A program made the position numbers and the translations under genes. 64,000 nt of DNA from VMCP01 sp965655465 (GTDB lineage: Bacteria; Bacteroidota; Bacteroidia; NS11-12g; UBA955): contig CBFHGY010000004.1 of assembly GCA_965655465.1 (NCBI GenBank), forward strand, positions 1 through 64,000, in the 5' to 3' direction. Shown one piece after another: positions 24,068 through 33,291 of this stretch; the stretch's first letter is position 1; every line of letters begins with the position of its first letter. The notes beneath the pieces are model-generated. The model was not told the origin of the DNA. It saw only the letters and a program-made list of their open reading frames with translations, and ran no database searches.

Positions 24068-24753
24068 ATTTAGAACATAAAATTGCCGTAGTAACCGGCG
24101 CAAACAAAGGAATCGGGTACCATTGCGTACAACAATTATTAGCCGAAGGCGCTATTGTTTATGGGTTATGTCGCAGCGGTTGCAGTACTACTCACGAAAA
24201 TTACACGTGCTTGCAAGCGGATGTGCAAGATTTTAGCCAATTAGAAACTGCCTTCACCACTATTTTGAGCAAACACGGTCAGGTAGATATTTTAATCAAT
24301 AATGCAGGTTTGGGATATTTTGGATTGTGCGAAGAATTGCCATTAGAACAATGGCACCAGATGTTTAACACCAATGTTACCGGCTTATTTTACGCAACGC
24401 GTTTGGCGCTTCCCTCAATGAAAAAAAGTGGAGAGGCTCACATCATCAATATTGCTTCGATTGCAGGCTTAGAGGGATACCAACAAGTATCGGGATATTG
24501 TGCAACAAAGTTTGCGGTTCGCGGATTTAGCGATGCGTTATACAAGGAAGTTAGAGATTTTGGGGTTAAAGTTACTTGTGTTTATCCAGGTTCTGTTAAA
24601 ACCGATTTTTTCCGTCATTCAGAAAACATTAATGCTCATGACAACATGCTCATGCCCGAGGATGTTGCAGCACAAATACTTTATTGTTTAAAATCCCCAA
24701 AGAACTTTCACAACGTGAATTTAGAAATTAGACCTCTAAAACCAAGAGGTTAA
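24064..24753 (+). CDS. Short-chain dehydrogenase/reductase
   Basis: 229 residues. The Rossmann cofactor loop TGANKGIGYH is at 12-21, NNAG follows INNAGLGYF, and the active site is the Ser in NIASIAG and the YCATK catalytic Tyr-Lys pair. It has classical SDR length. FabG-like or YdfG-like proteins share these features and the substrate cannot be told. The protein ends in a short basic tail (RPLKPRG). It overlaps mnmH by 4 bp and is the last gene of the purS operon. Confidence 0.88.
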   Translation: MNLEHKIAVVTGANKGIGYHCVQQLLAEGAIVYGLCRSGCSTTHENYTCLQADVQDFSQLETAFTTILSKHGQVDILINNAGLGYFGLCEELPLEQWHQMFNTNVTGLFYATRLALPSMKKSGEAHIINIASIAGLEGYQQVSGYCATKFAVRGFSDALYKEVRDFGVKVTCVYPGSVKTDFFRHSENINAHDNMLMPEDVAAQILYCLKSPKNFHNVNLEIRPLKPRG

Positions 24754-24765
24754 ATAAAATACTCG

Positions 24766-24773
24766 TATTTTTG
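24766..24773 (+). promoter_or_regulatory. Putative -7 element of the gap promoter
   Basis: TATTTTTG matches TAnnTTTG exactly and lies 30 bases before the gap ATG, giving a leader of about 25 bases. It sits 12 bases after the SDR stop codon, so gap has its own promoter. Confidence 0.55.
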
Positions 24774-24803
24774 TATCACCATTAACTAATACCCTATTAA
24801 GAA

Positions 24804-25787
24804 ATGAAAGTAGCTATTAACGGATTCGGTCGTATCGGTCGCCATGCATTTAAATTTTTATTGCAAAAGCCCGGTGTTGAGATTGTTGCAATCAACGATT
24901 TAACGAAAAATGCCACCTTGGCACATTTGTTAAAGTACGACTCAGTGCACGGTCGTTTCCCTGGCACTGTTAGTCACGATGACGATCATTTGATCATCAA
25001 TGGCAAAGCAATTCGTGTTTATGCAGAAAGAGATCCTAAAGCCCTTCCTTGGGGAGATTTGGGTGTTGATGTTGTTCTTGAAAGTACCGGAATTTTCACT
25101 TCAGATGAAAAAGCGGGAATGCATTTAGAAGCTGGAGCAAAGAAAGTTGTTATTTCTGCGCCTGCAACAGGAAACCTAAAAACGATTGTTTTAGGAGTTA
25201 ATGATGAAATCCTAGATGGAACAGAAACGGTATTAAGCAATGCTTCTTGTACCACGAACTGTTTGGCACCAATGGTTAAAGTATTAGATGAAAACTTCGG
25301 TATCGAAGAAGGGTTTATGACTACCATTCACGCCTACACTGCAGACCAAAACTTGCAAGATGCTCCACATTCTGACTTACGTCGTGCTCGTGCAGCTGCT
25401 TATAGCATCGTACCTACTAGCACGGGTGCTGCTAAAGCCGTTGGTTTGGTTCTACCCCATTTAGCTGGAAAACTTAATGGGAATGCCATGCGCGTTCCAA
25501 TTCCAGATGGTTCGGTAACCGATTTCACCGTTAACTTAAAGAAGCCCGCTACCGTAGCGGAAATTAACGCCGCTATGAAAGCCGCTGCTGATAGCAGCTT
25601 GAAAGGCATCATGGAATATACTGAAGACGAAATCGTGAGCATCGACATCGTGGGAAATCCACACAGCTGTATTTTCGATTCAAAACTTACTCAAGTTATC
25701 GGCAATACCGCTAAAGTGGTTGGTTGGTACGACAACGAAACCGGTTATAGCTCTCGCGTAGCCGATCTAATTGTGAAAATTGGTTAA
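24804..25787 (+). CDS. gap: Glyceraldehyde-3-phosphate dehydrogenase
   Basis: 327 residues, a glycolysis enzyme oxidising glyceraldehyde-3-phosphate with NAD and phosphate. The N-terminus MKVAINGFGRIGRHAFK is the dinucleotide fold, and AINDLT carries the Asp that prefers NAD. The catalytic Cys lies in LSNASCTTNCLAP, followed by TTIHAYTADQNLQDAPH with the active His. GWYDNETGYSSRV closes the family signature. It is monocistronic between its own -7 element and a clear terminator. Codon choice (many GGT, GCT, CGT) fits a highly expressed gene. Confidence 0.98.
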   Translation: MKVAINGFGRIGRHAFKFLLQKPGVEIVAINDLTKNATLAHLLKYDSVHGRFPGTVSHDDDHLIINGKAIRVYAERDPKALPWGDLGVDVVLESTGIFTSDEKAGMHLEAGAKKVVISAPATGNLKTIVLGVNDEILDGTETVLSNASCTTNCLAPMVKVLDENFGIEEGFMTTIHAYTADQNLQDAPHSDLRRARAAAYSIVPTSTGAAKAVGLVLPHLAGKLNGNAMRVPIPDGSVTDFTVNLKKPATVAEINAAMKAAADSSLKGIMEYTEDEIVSIDIVGNPHSCIFDSKLTQVIGNTAKVVGWYDNETGYSSRVADLIVKIG

Positions 25788-25810
25788 GTTATAATAGAAT
25801 GAGTCCAAGT

Positions 25811-25837
25811 AAAAGGGAGGCGTGATGCCTCCCTTTT
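25811..25837 (+). terminator. Terminator after gap
   Basis: A perfect 11-bp stem (AAAAGGGAGGC/GCCTCCCTTTT) with a GTGAT loop is followed by TTATTTT. The A-run on the left may also stop transcription coming from the opposite DUF4403 gene. Confidence 0.85.
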
Positions 25838-25941
25838 TATTTTGACCCTTTTTTAAATTGTTAATCCACACCGCATGGTTTCAATTGATACGCTTTTAAG
25901 ATTGGTTTTTGCAATGCCGGTACCCATTGGGGATATAAGCG

Positions 25942-27324
25942 TTATAATACCACTTTTAAAGTGCCGTTCACGAAAACACGCACCCAAAGTTCATCCGCTC
26001 GCATTTGATAATCGGTAATTTTCAAATCCTTCACATCTCCTTTGAGGGTAATACCGTAATCGTATGTAGCATTTAAAGCTTGTTTCATTTGTGTTTTCGC
26101 TTCGATTAGTTGTGGATTGATATCCATATTCATCGCTTTTTGCATTTCACTCCGAATTTTATCGCTCAACAGCCATTTTGCCGATTTCAATAACACATTC
26201 TTGGTTTTCAAATCAAATTGTAGATCATCTACACGAATGTGATTGTTTGTGCTATCGTAAACGGGCAGACCCGTTAAAAAAAGCGTTCCTTTTTTAGAAC
26301 CTATAAAGTCAACCTCAACTCCCAAACGGTCCTCTACGGCAAACAATCGGAGTCCACTTACGATGATAAATTGTTTTCCTGATTCAAATTTCTGACCGTC
26401 TAGAAAGCCCATAATTTGCTTTGCTAGGGTGTCGTAACGCATTCGGATGTCGGTGTATATATCAAAGCCTCCAGACTTCTTATAGGGGGTTAAATTAGGC
26501 AGGTTTTGCACTTTGCGTGTTTGTACTTCAGAAACCACCTCTGGTCGGGCTTTAATTCCCACAGAAGCCTTTAAAAGGTTCTTATTAAAGGTCAAGGCGC
26601 TCATGGATAGTTCTTGAGGGTTTAAGTATAAAAATCCCATTCCATTGAGTGAAATTCCTTCTTGCATCGCCTTATAGGATGGAGCAATAAGGGCCCGTAG
26701 GTCTATTTTTGCTACTTCTGCATCTACCAATTTCATGGCATCTCCCAAATAGGGTTTTGCCCGATTTAAAATCATATTGGTAACATCAATGCCAAAAGCC
26801 ACTTTTATAGGGTCAATTGCCTTGAGCTCCGTAATTTTAGATTGGGTTTTAATTTTATAACTCGGCAATATTTCTATGGTACTTTCCATGCCAACCCGTG
26901 CTTTTTTCATAGGCTCTCCATAACCCATACTTATTCCCACTGTTGGCACACTACAAGAACTTCCTAAACATAGCGCGCAATATTCTCCTTTAACAGCATA
27001 AGACAAGTCTAATGCGAGCCCTATTTTGTTTCCTCCCTTACCCGAAACTTCCAAAGCGCCGCGATCCATTTTATATTGATATCGGAGTCCTTCACATGGA
27101 GATTCACCGCCTTGAAAACTCTTATCTATTTGTGATTCCGCCATTTTTAGGTACGGATTCAAATCTATTTCTAAGGGAAGGTCAATGGTTGACACAATCT
27201 TAGGTATCGCTTTCTGCGCCAATAACATATTGCTTTTATCTGGCGGTTCGGGTTTAATACTGCCACAAGCATTGAAAAGCAAAGAGAGGACACCTGCTGC
27301 GGATATGAATAAAGGGGTTTTCAT
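25942..27324 (-). CDS. DUF4403 family lipoprotein
   Basis: 460 residues from the ATG at 27324 (MKTPLFISAAGVLSLLFNAC); the frame is open 29 codons further up but inside the preceding gene. The N-terminus is a lipoprotein signal with Cys about residue 20. The mature chain is a long, mostly beta protein with duplicated halves, including STIDLPLEIDLNPYLKMAES near its start and GITLKGDVKDLKITDYQM near its end, as in DUF4403. The repeated fold is reminiscent of tubular lipid-binding (TULIP-like) proteins, but this is a weak inference. Its ATG overlaps the stop of the giant T9SS gene by one base (TAATG). Confidence 0.8.
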   Translation of the reverse strand: MKTPLFISAAGVLSLLFNACGSIKPEPPDKSNMLLAQKAIPKIVSTIDLPLEIDLNPYLKMAESQIDKSFQGGESPCEGLRYQYKMDRGALEVSGKGGNKIGLALDLSYAVKGEYCALCLGSSCSVPTVGISMGYGEPMKKARVGMESTIEILPSYKIKTQSKITELKAIDPIKVAFGIDVTNMILNRAKPYLGDAMKLVDAEVAKIDLRALIAPSYKAMQEGISLNGMGFLYLNPQELSMSALTFNKNLLKASVGIKARPEVVSEVQTRKVQNLPNLTPYKKSGGFDIYTDIRMRYDTLAKQIMGFLDGQKFESGKQFIIVSGLRLFAVEDRLGVEVDFIGSKKGTLFLTGLPVYDSTNNHIRVDDLQFDLKTKNVLLKSAKWLLSDKIRSEMQKAMNMDINPQLIEAKTQMKQALNATYDYGITLKGDVKDLKITDYQMRADELWVRVFVNGTLKVVL

Positions 27325-30300
27325 TATTTTACAATAATACGAATTGGGGTAATTCCTTCTGAATTTTCTATTCTTAGGATATAGGTTCCTTGAGCTAAGC
27401 TGGAACTCCATTTGACAAAAAAGCCTTCGTTTTTAACTTCTAAGTCAGTCGCATGTACTTTTCCGAGCATATCTAACATCGTTACTTTTTCAATTTTGGG
27501 CAATCCTAAGATCCTTAAATACCCTAGTTCACTGGGGTTTGGAAAGACCTCGATGCTCCTGATAAGTTCAGATTTTCGGTTCATTTCTACCTTAATTGGA
27601 AATCTAAAGGTATCGTTAAACGCATTTTCATCGAAGTTGTTTTCCGCAAAGCAGGTTAATTGATATACCCCCTCTTCTTCAAAGTAAAGCACTTGGGTTG
27701 CTTGAACAGATTGGGTGTCATTCGGTTTTAAGCGGGGGTAAGGCATACTTTCGGTATACCACGACTGTCCGTTTTTATCTACTTGTAATACAAGCACCCC
27801 AGGAGAAACGGCAGAATCTCTTCCCGAATTGGTAATTTTTATATGGGGGTATAATTTAACACCTGTTTGATATACAGCGGCTATAGAGGGCGAATCGATT
27901 TGCAATATATTCAGGTCTCTCTTCGACCGGACGGTGTAGTATCTTGTGATTGTATCATTAGACCTGTCTTCATCATCGGGATGTTCCAACCATACTCGGA
28001 ATTGTCCAGACCCTGCATTATTAAATTGAAGATTCACCGGGAACTCAAATACTCTTTCTGCATTTGAATTCATATTGAAGGTATCCGAGGATTGATACAG
28101 CAAGGCTTTTTCAAAGGTCCAAGAACTCTTTAATATCATCCCAGCCATTGAATCTAGACCTTGGTTTCTAAATCGAACCCAAGAACTTTCAACACGATCT
28201 TTGATATAAAAAACCTGATCCTCTTCGGGTTTTGACAATGAATCCAAAAGTACATCTTTGGCAATTTGCACCTGAATGGTTTTTCTCAGTGTGTCATTAA
28301 TTGCATTGGCATCCTGTGGGTGTTTTACAATTACCATAACCTCATACGTGCCCGTAAAAAGTCTCTTGAATGGTTTTGTAAAACTCAAGACTCGTTTTTG
28401 ATCGGGCATTACATTCGATTGAATGGTTTCCTCAAACCAAATAGTCTGATTTCGTGTAATCGTTGCCGTTATCTCAGCCTGGAGCGAAGAGCTGTCATAC
28501 CCGGAATTCCCTACTCCTACACTCCACAGTTGTCCATCGGGATCGGTTGATATGGTACTGGGAAGATGAATTGTATCAAGGAAATAATCGCAAGAACGAC
28601 CCACATAAAACGGAGCGTTTAAGACATTATTCTCCGGATAGAGGTCTATGCTATCGGCCAAAAAGAATCTTGACAGATAGGAGCCTTTTTGGGTGGGTTT
28701 GAATTTCTTATTAAAGGTAAACGTTTGTCCGGAACGCCCATTTACATCCTTTCTCAAACTATCCTGATACAGCAAGACACCCAACTTATCGTATACTTCA
28801 AAGATCATTTTTACTTGATCGGCACGAAGCACTCCTTCATTAAATAAACGGCCTTTGATGTCTATATTTTGGTTTGGTTCATAAATGATATTGCTATCAG
28901 GAGTAATTATGGCCTCACAAGCCACGTCGATGGTTTTATAAATAAATGCGTTAAATATTTCAGTATCATTAGGCGTGTATTCATCATCTTTAAGTGCCGT
29001 GTATACGAGCCATTTCAAACGGCCTGTATCGTTACAAGGAAAGGTGGACCATACTAAAATTTGTGAACCTTGTGGACCTAAGTTCAGGTTCTGCTTTTCG
29101 CTCGAAATTTTAAGGTTATTCAACCAAATTTCCGAAACCACATCAAAGTTTCCGGTATTGGCGAAAGCAATATTCATAATAGTGGTAATAGGTTGTAAGG
29201 TATCCTTACGAGCAATGAAGGTAGAACTGCCGGAAGGATAGGCAGATCTTATAGTTACATCTCTTGCAGATCCAACAATGAATGTTCTTACAAAGGTATC
29301 ATTGTCTATAACCTGGTCACGGTAATGGGACACTATCAGGGTTAATGTATGTTTGCCATATTCCCAAGGCGCAAAGGTTTTAGGAAAGTTGTATTTTCTG
29401 TTAGATCCCGTACTTAAGGTATCGAAAATTGATTCATCATAATGCAATACGTTAGGACCTTTAATCAGACATCTGACCCTGAAACTATCATCAAAGTCGT
29501 TTACCCCCATATTGCCAATCAAAGCACTAGGTGCAAATGTATCTTTTGCATGTACATTAAACGTGTCTTTAGGCAAGCTAACATCTAAGGCAATGAGATC
29601 ATAATCCGCTTGTAAACGAGGTTCAATAATAAATTTATATGGTGCTCCGGGGTGAAAATCTACCCAATTGGTATCGCCTAAAGGAACTGCATAAAAGAAA
29701 GTTTTAGGTCGCACGGGCTGTTCCATTTGATAACCGAAAGCCACATTGTTCAAATCTAATTGCCTCACTCCCACATAAAAGGAGCCGTTTACGCGCACTT
29801 GTTTGGGCAAATCATATATATAGGTTCCTCCTTTAGTAATCAGAGAATCGCTATCCCATATAAGTTTTCCAGGCATTGCACGTGCAGAATCGTGTTCCCA
29901 AATACCCAATTTGAACAATCTACCCCCTCCGCTGAATGCGACGCTTATTTGGTTTAGATTCTTAGGTTTATTGCTATTAAAACGCGCTACAAAATCTCCC
30001 TGAGAACCGTTAAATCCGATACCCCCACCTGCAGGAGACTGGGTAATATCTCTGTAACTGTATATATTCTCATTTGCCCATCTTACTGAAAATTTAAGGT
30101 TATTACTGGTGTTATTATCGGAACTCTCTACAAATACGGTATCGGTTCCTTTATTGCTAGGACTTAAAGACGGGACGTTAACAATTTGTTCTTGACCTTC
30201 TTTCAAATTCACATAAAAACTATCCTTCTGTTTATTTACACCCTTGGTAAAGGTATAACATTTATACGACAGTAAATCCTGCCTACCTACATTACGCAAT

Positions 30301-31025
30301 AAAACCTTTACGCTATCCGGATTTCCAAGAGGCACGGGTATTTTACCCAGCGTATATACTTTACGAATATCTAAATCTTGATCTTCTTTGGGAAAACTAA
30401 AGCGAATGGTTGGGTGGTACTCCGTTACGTTTCTAAGGGAATCATCGGCAGTAACGCCCAAGGAATAGCGCACTTGAGGACTGTAATAGGCGTTCACCGT
30501 TGAGCTTCCCTCAAAATAAAATCGAATACTTCCCGGAATCGTATCAAATTGCTCATAAAATACAAAAACGGACAAATTATTGCCCTTCATTGTGTCAAAA
30601 ACAAAGGGTTTGTCGAAGGGGATTTTATAAAATCGATCATCGGGACCAATATGTGTTTGCGGGTGGTTGTAATACACTTCTGTGGCAGATTGGGTAGCGG
30701 CATTAAACGAAAGGGGGGTACTTCCCCAATCCGCGGTTTGCACATTTCCAAGCCAAATTTTCAAGGAGCAACTGCCATTAAAACTCGCACCATCGCTGCG
30801 CATAAACGATAAAGAGGTTAAACTATCGCCATGCTGCATGTTTCCCAGAACACTTTGAGGAAAAATATAGGCATATTTTGATTGATAATCGTCGAGGGTA
30901 TTGCGCTGAATCAAGGGTCCCGCTATAGTTCCCAAAAAAGCACCATCACCAATTTGAACAAATTGCGATTGTGCTATAGAGGAAAGTATAAAAAATAATG
31001 AAAGAAAAACCGTCCGGATACTCAT
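27324..31025 (-). CDS. Giant T9SS type A protein with CARDB-like repeats
   Basis: 1233 residues from the ATG at 31025 (MSIRTVFLSLFFILSSIAQS is the signal peptide). An in-frame ATG 26 codons upstream falls in the divergent pyrF and before the -7 box, so it is rejected. The N-terminal ~220 residues form a beta-rich domain. Then come about six ~110-residue CARDB/Ig-like repeats, each with a pattern such as DVTIRSAYPSG, an NTG or NSG turn, and a DNDT. The last ~80 residues are a type A T9SS sorting domain (SIEVFPNPSELGYLRILGL, then LAQGTYILRIEN). It should be secreted and cell-surface attached. No catalytic motif was seen. It is followed by the DUF4403 gene. Confidence 0.85.
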   Translation of the reverse strand: MSIRTVFLSLFFILSSIAQSQFVQIGDGAFLGTIAGPLIQRNTLDDYQSKYAYIFPQSVLGNMQHGDSLTSLSFMRSDGASFNGSCSLKIWLGNVQTADWGSTPLSFNAATQSATEVYYNHPQTHIGPDDRFYKIPFDKPFVFDTMKGNNLSVFVFYEQFDTIPGSIRFYFEGSSTVNAYYSPQVRYSLGVTADDSLRNVTEYHPTIRFSFPKEDQDLDIRKVYTLGKIPVPLGNPDSVKVLLRNVGRQDLLSYKCYTFTKGVNKQKDSFYVNLKEGQEQIVNVPSLSPSNKGTDTVFVESSDNNTSNNLKFSVRWANENIYSYRDITQSPAGGGIGFNGSQGDFVARFNSNKPKNLNQISVAFSGGGRLFKLGIWEHDSARAMPGKLIWDSDSLITKGGTYIYDLPKQVRVNGSFYVGVRQLDLNNVAFGYQMEQPVRPKTFFYAVPLGDTNWVDFHPGAPYKFIIEPRLQADYDLIALDVSLPKDTFNVHAKDTFAPSALIGNMGVNDFDDSFRVRCLIKGPNVLHYDESIFDTLSTGSNRKYNFPKTFAPWEYGKHTLTLIVSHYRDQVIDNDTFVRTFIVGSARDVTIRSAYPSGSSTFIARKDTLQPITTIMNIAFANTGNFDVVSEIWLNNLKISSEKQNLNLGPQGSQILVWSTFPCNDTGRLKWLVYTALKDDEYTPNDTEIFNAFIYKTIDVACEAIITPDSNIIYEPNQNIDIKGRLFNEGVLRADQVKMIFEVYDKLGVLLYQDSLRKDVNGRSGQTFTFNKKFKPTQKGSYLSRFFLADSIDLYPENNVLNAPFYVGRSCDYFLDTIHLPSTISTDPDGQLWSVGVGNSGYDSSSLQAEITATITRNQTIWFEETIQSNVMPDQKRVLSFTKPFKRLFTGTYEVMVIVKHPQDANAINDTLRKTIQVQIAKDVLLDSLSKPEEDQVFYIKDRVESSWVRFRNQGLDSMAGMILKSSWTFEKALLYQSSDTFNMNSNAERVFEFPVNLQFNNAGSGQFRVWLEHPDDEDRSNDTITRYYTVRSKRDLNILQIDSPSIAAVYQTGVKLYPHIKITNSGRDSAVSPGVLVLQVDKNGQSWYTESMPYPRLKPNDTQSVQATQVLYFEEEGVYQLTCFAENNFDENAFNDTFRFPIKVEMNRKSELIRSIEVFPNPSELGYLRILGLPKIEKVTMLDMLGKVHATDLEVKNEGFFVKWSSSLAQGTYILRIENSEGITPIRIIVK

Positions 31026-31030
31026 ATAAA

Positions 31031-31038
31031 CAAAAGTA
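31031..31038 (-). promoter_or_regulatory. Putative -7 element of the giant T9SS gene
   Basis: TACTTTTG on the minus strand matches TAnnTTTG exactly and is 5 bases before the ATG at 31025, implying a leader of zero to two bases. It supports the internal start choice. Confidence 0.55.
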
Positions 31039-31076
31039 CCCAAATTTCGCACGTATATACGTAATTTGCATCTAAA

Positions 31077-31895
31077 GTGAAAAAAGCTGACATTATTCAT
31101 CAAATAAGACAGAAAAATAGCTTTCTGTGCACCGGTTTAGATACGGAGATGGGGAAACTTCCCGGCCATTTGCCCAAAGACGAGACGGGATTTTTACGTT
31201 TTAATAGAGAAATTATCGAATCCACCGCGCCATATTCCATTTCCTACAAGATAAACACCGCTTTTTACGAGCAATATGGGTCACAAGGTTGGCAGTGGAT
31301 GGAGGAAACCCTCTCCTATTTGCCTGGGGAAACCTTAAAGATAGCAGATGCCAAGCGAGGCGACATAGGCAATACCAGCACGATGTATGCACGGGCTTTC
31401 TTTGAGCGCATGCAGTTCGATGCCATTACTGTTTCCCCTTACATGGGCGAAGATAGCTTACGCCCTTTCTTAGAATTTAAAGATAAATTTATCATTTGTT
31501 TGGCCTTAACCAGCAATCCCGGTCACCACGACTTTCAATTGCAGCGCAATGAATCTGGAAAAGCCCTTTACGAAACGGTTTTAGAGCGGGTATCAAAGTG
31601 GGGAAATCCCGATAATTTGATGTTTGTGGCTGGTGGTACCCACAATGAGATCCTCAAACAATTGCGAATGCTCGTTCCTGAACACTTTTTATTGGTACCT
31701 GGAATTGGTGCACAAGGGGGTAGCTTGGAAGAAGTCGTTAATCATGCATCCAACCCAGATTTGGGCTTAATTGTAAACAGCAGTCGGGGAATAATCTATG
31801 CGGGTTCTGGCGAAGACTATGCCGAGAAAGCTGGTCAAGCGGCACAATTATTAGCCTCTGAAATGCACGGATACGTTAGTAAGAGTTTCGTGTAA
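31077..31895 (+). CDS. pyrF: Orotidine 5'-phosphate decarboxylase (group 2)
   Basis: 272 residues from a GTG. It decarboxylates OMP to UMP, the last step of pyrimidine synthesis. The catalytic signature is LKIADAKRGDIGNTS (Lys-Asp network), and LCTGLDTEMGKLP holds the substrate Asp near the N-terminus. VPGIGAQGGSLEEVV and NSSRGIIYA are the phosphate-binding segments. A length near 270 and these motifs place it in group 2 (actinobacterial and Bacteroidota type) rather than the ~235-residue E. coli type. The last 45 bp overlap the end of convergent coaE. The region TAATTTG before the start resembles a shortened -7 box. Confidence 0.95.
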   Translation: MKKADIIHQIRQKNSFLCTGLDTEMGKLPGHLPKDETGFLRFNREIIESTAPYSISYKINTAFYEQYGSQGWQWMEETLSYLPGETLKIADAKRGDIGNTSTMYARAFFERMQFDAITVSPYMGEDSLRPFLEFKDKFIICLALTSNPGHHDFQLQRNESGKALYETVLERVSKWGNPDNLMFVAGGTHNEILKQLRMLVPEHFLLVPGIGAQGGSLEEVVNHASNPDLGLIVNSSRGIIYAGSGEDYAEKAGQAAQLLASEMHGYVSKSFV

Positions 31896-32450
31896 GCGCA
31901 ACACTTGTTTAATAACACTTTGCTCGTTGTCGTTATCAATTTGGTAATCCACTTTATCTCGCAGTTCTTCTTGGTCCATTTGCATCTTAATGATATTCAA
32001 GATTTCCTGCCGAGATCGGTGATCGCGTTCTATAACGCGTGAAATTCGGGTTTCTAGAGGAGCAAAAACACCAATAACTTTATCTACCGTTTTATCGGCA
32101 CCACTTTCAAATAAAATAGCGGCTTCTTTCAGTACATAAGGCGCTTTTTGCTGCTTAGACCAATCGTAAAATCGCTGAAACACCCTTGGGTGTACTAACT
32201 TGTTGAGTGTATCGCGCTCTTGATGATTTTTAAGTATTTCGCGTAGGTATTCTCGGTTGATTTCTCCGCTATCGAGATATGTTTGAACCCCAAAGGCAGC
32301 TATAAGATCTGCCTTTAGGATTAAATCAGAATTATAAAGATTTTTTACTTCTAAATCGGCCTCAAAAACGGGAATGCCTAATTGCTTAAAGATCTGACAA
32401 ACCCATGATTTACCCGTTCCAATGCCACCAGTTACGCCAACTTTAAGCAT
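31851..32450 (-). CDS. coaE: Dephospho-CoA kinase
   Basis: 199 residues, the last CoA synthesis step. The P-loop GVTGGIGTGKSWV is at the N-terminus, followed by PVFEADLEVK (usually DAD), VKEAAILFESG-like LKEAAILFESGADK, and RDHRSRQEI in the lid. Length is normal. It is the last gene of nusB-DUF1573-yajC-coaE. Its 3' end overlaps the pyrF 3' end by 45 bp in antisense orientation. No hairpin separates them, so the transcripts probably overlap. Confidence 0.95.
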   Translation of the reverse strand: MLKVGVTGGIGTGKSWVCQIFKQLGIPVFEADLEVKNLYNSDLILKADLIAAFGVQTYLDSGEINREYLREILKNHQERDTLNKLVHPRVFQRFYDWSKQQKAPYVLKEAAILFESGADKTVDKVIGVFAPLETRISRVIERDHRSRQEILNIIKMQMDQEELRDKVDYQIDNDNEQSVIKQVLRLHETLTNVSVHFRG

Positions 32451-32462
32451 ATATAAAGGTTA

Positions 32463-32792
32463 TTAAGCCTCCTTTTTAGGGGCTGGGTAGGCTAATTGGG
32501 TATTTTCCATACTTACACCATTCGCCTCTATCTTCATTTTACCATCTTCTAATTGTAAAATCATGAATTTCTCCGTCATACTTTCAATTTTACCGTGTAT
32601 TCCCCCGGTAGTAACTACATAATCTCCCTTTTTCAATTCTGAAATGAAGGTTTTCGTCTTCTTTTGACGGCGCATTTGAGGCCAAACCATAAAAAAGAAA
32701 AACACGGCCATGATTAACATGAGCACAATAGGATTCATACCTCCGGGAGCCGGAGCTGCTTGTAACAATGTAGTTATAGTTTGTAGATTCAT
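32463..32792 (-). CDS. yajC: Preprotein translocase accessory subunit YajC
   Basis: 109 residues with one membrane segment (PIVLMLIMAVFFFFMVWPQM), then the conserved RRQKKTKTFISELKKGDYVV and TTGGIHGKIESM. YajC is a small inner membrane protein associated with SecDF. It lies 12 bp before coaE and 1 bp after the DUF1573 gene. Confidence 0.95.
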   Translation of the reverse strand: MNLQTITTLLQAAPAPGGMNPIVLMLIMAVFFFFMVWPQMRRQKKTKTFISELKKGDYVVTTGGIHGKIESMTEKFMILQLEDGKMKIEANGVSMENTQLAYPAPKKEA

Positions 32793-32793
32793 T

Positions 32794-33273
32794 TTAATGA
32801 TTATTGTGTTCTGAGTCTGTAGCTAAAATATTGGCTTTGAAAATAAGCAATACGGTTGGTGTAGTAGCATTTTCAAATTGCACATCGATATTTTTCTCTA
32901 CCAGTGGGTTATCTATTCCTCCTTTACCCTTAGAGTCGAATGTCGCAACGACTTTGCCCTCTCCTCCTGGTGGAATAACCTCTTCGGTCCACTCAGGACT
33001 GGTGCAACCGCAAGAAGCCGATACGCGGGCAATTGTTAAGGGACCTTCCCCGATATTCTTAAAACGAAAAGTGTGTTGAACAACATCTCCATCTTTAATA
33101 TTTCCAAACTCAAAAACGCTATCGACGAATTGCGCGGTACCTTTGGGTTTTTGAGATTCGGGAGATTCAGGATTAAAAGACTCGATATCGCTAGGGGTAA
33201 TTTCTTTATTACTTGGGGTACAAGCCACCCAAGCAACACTTAAAATCATATAGAAAAATGAGCGTAAGGTCAT
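32794..33273 (-). CDS. DUF1573 lipoprotein
   Basis: 159 residues. An N-terminal signal ending at VAWVACTP makes it a lipoprotein (Cys about 18). The DUF1573 core follows: FVDSVFEFGNIKDGDVVQHT, then FRFKNIGEGPL, SASCGCTSPEW and VIPPGGEGKVVATFDS, an Ig-like fold of the HYDIN/MSP type. Its function is unknown. In Bacteroidota it is routinely encoded between nusB and yajC, as here. Confidence 0.92.
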   Translation of the reverse strand: MTLRSFFYMILSVAWVACTPSNKEITPSDIESFNPESPESQKPKGTAQFVDSVFEFGNIKDGDVVQHTFRFKNIGEGPLTIARVSASCGCTSPEWTEEVIPPGGEGKVVATFDSKGKGGIDNPLVEKNIDVQFENATTPTVLLIFKANILATDSEHNNH

Positions 33274-33291
33274 AATACAAAAGTATTGTTT

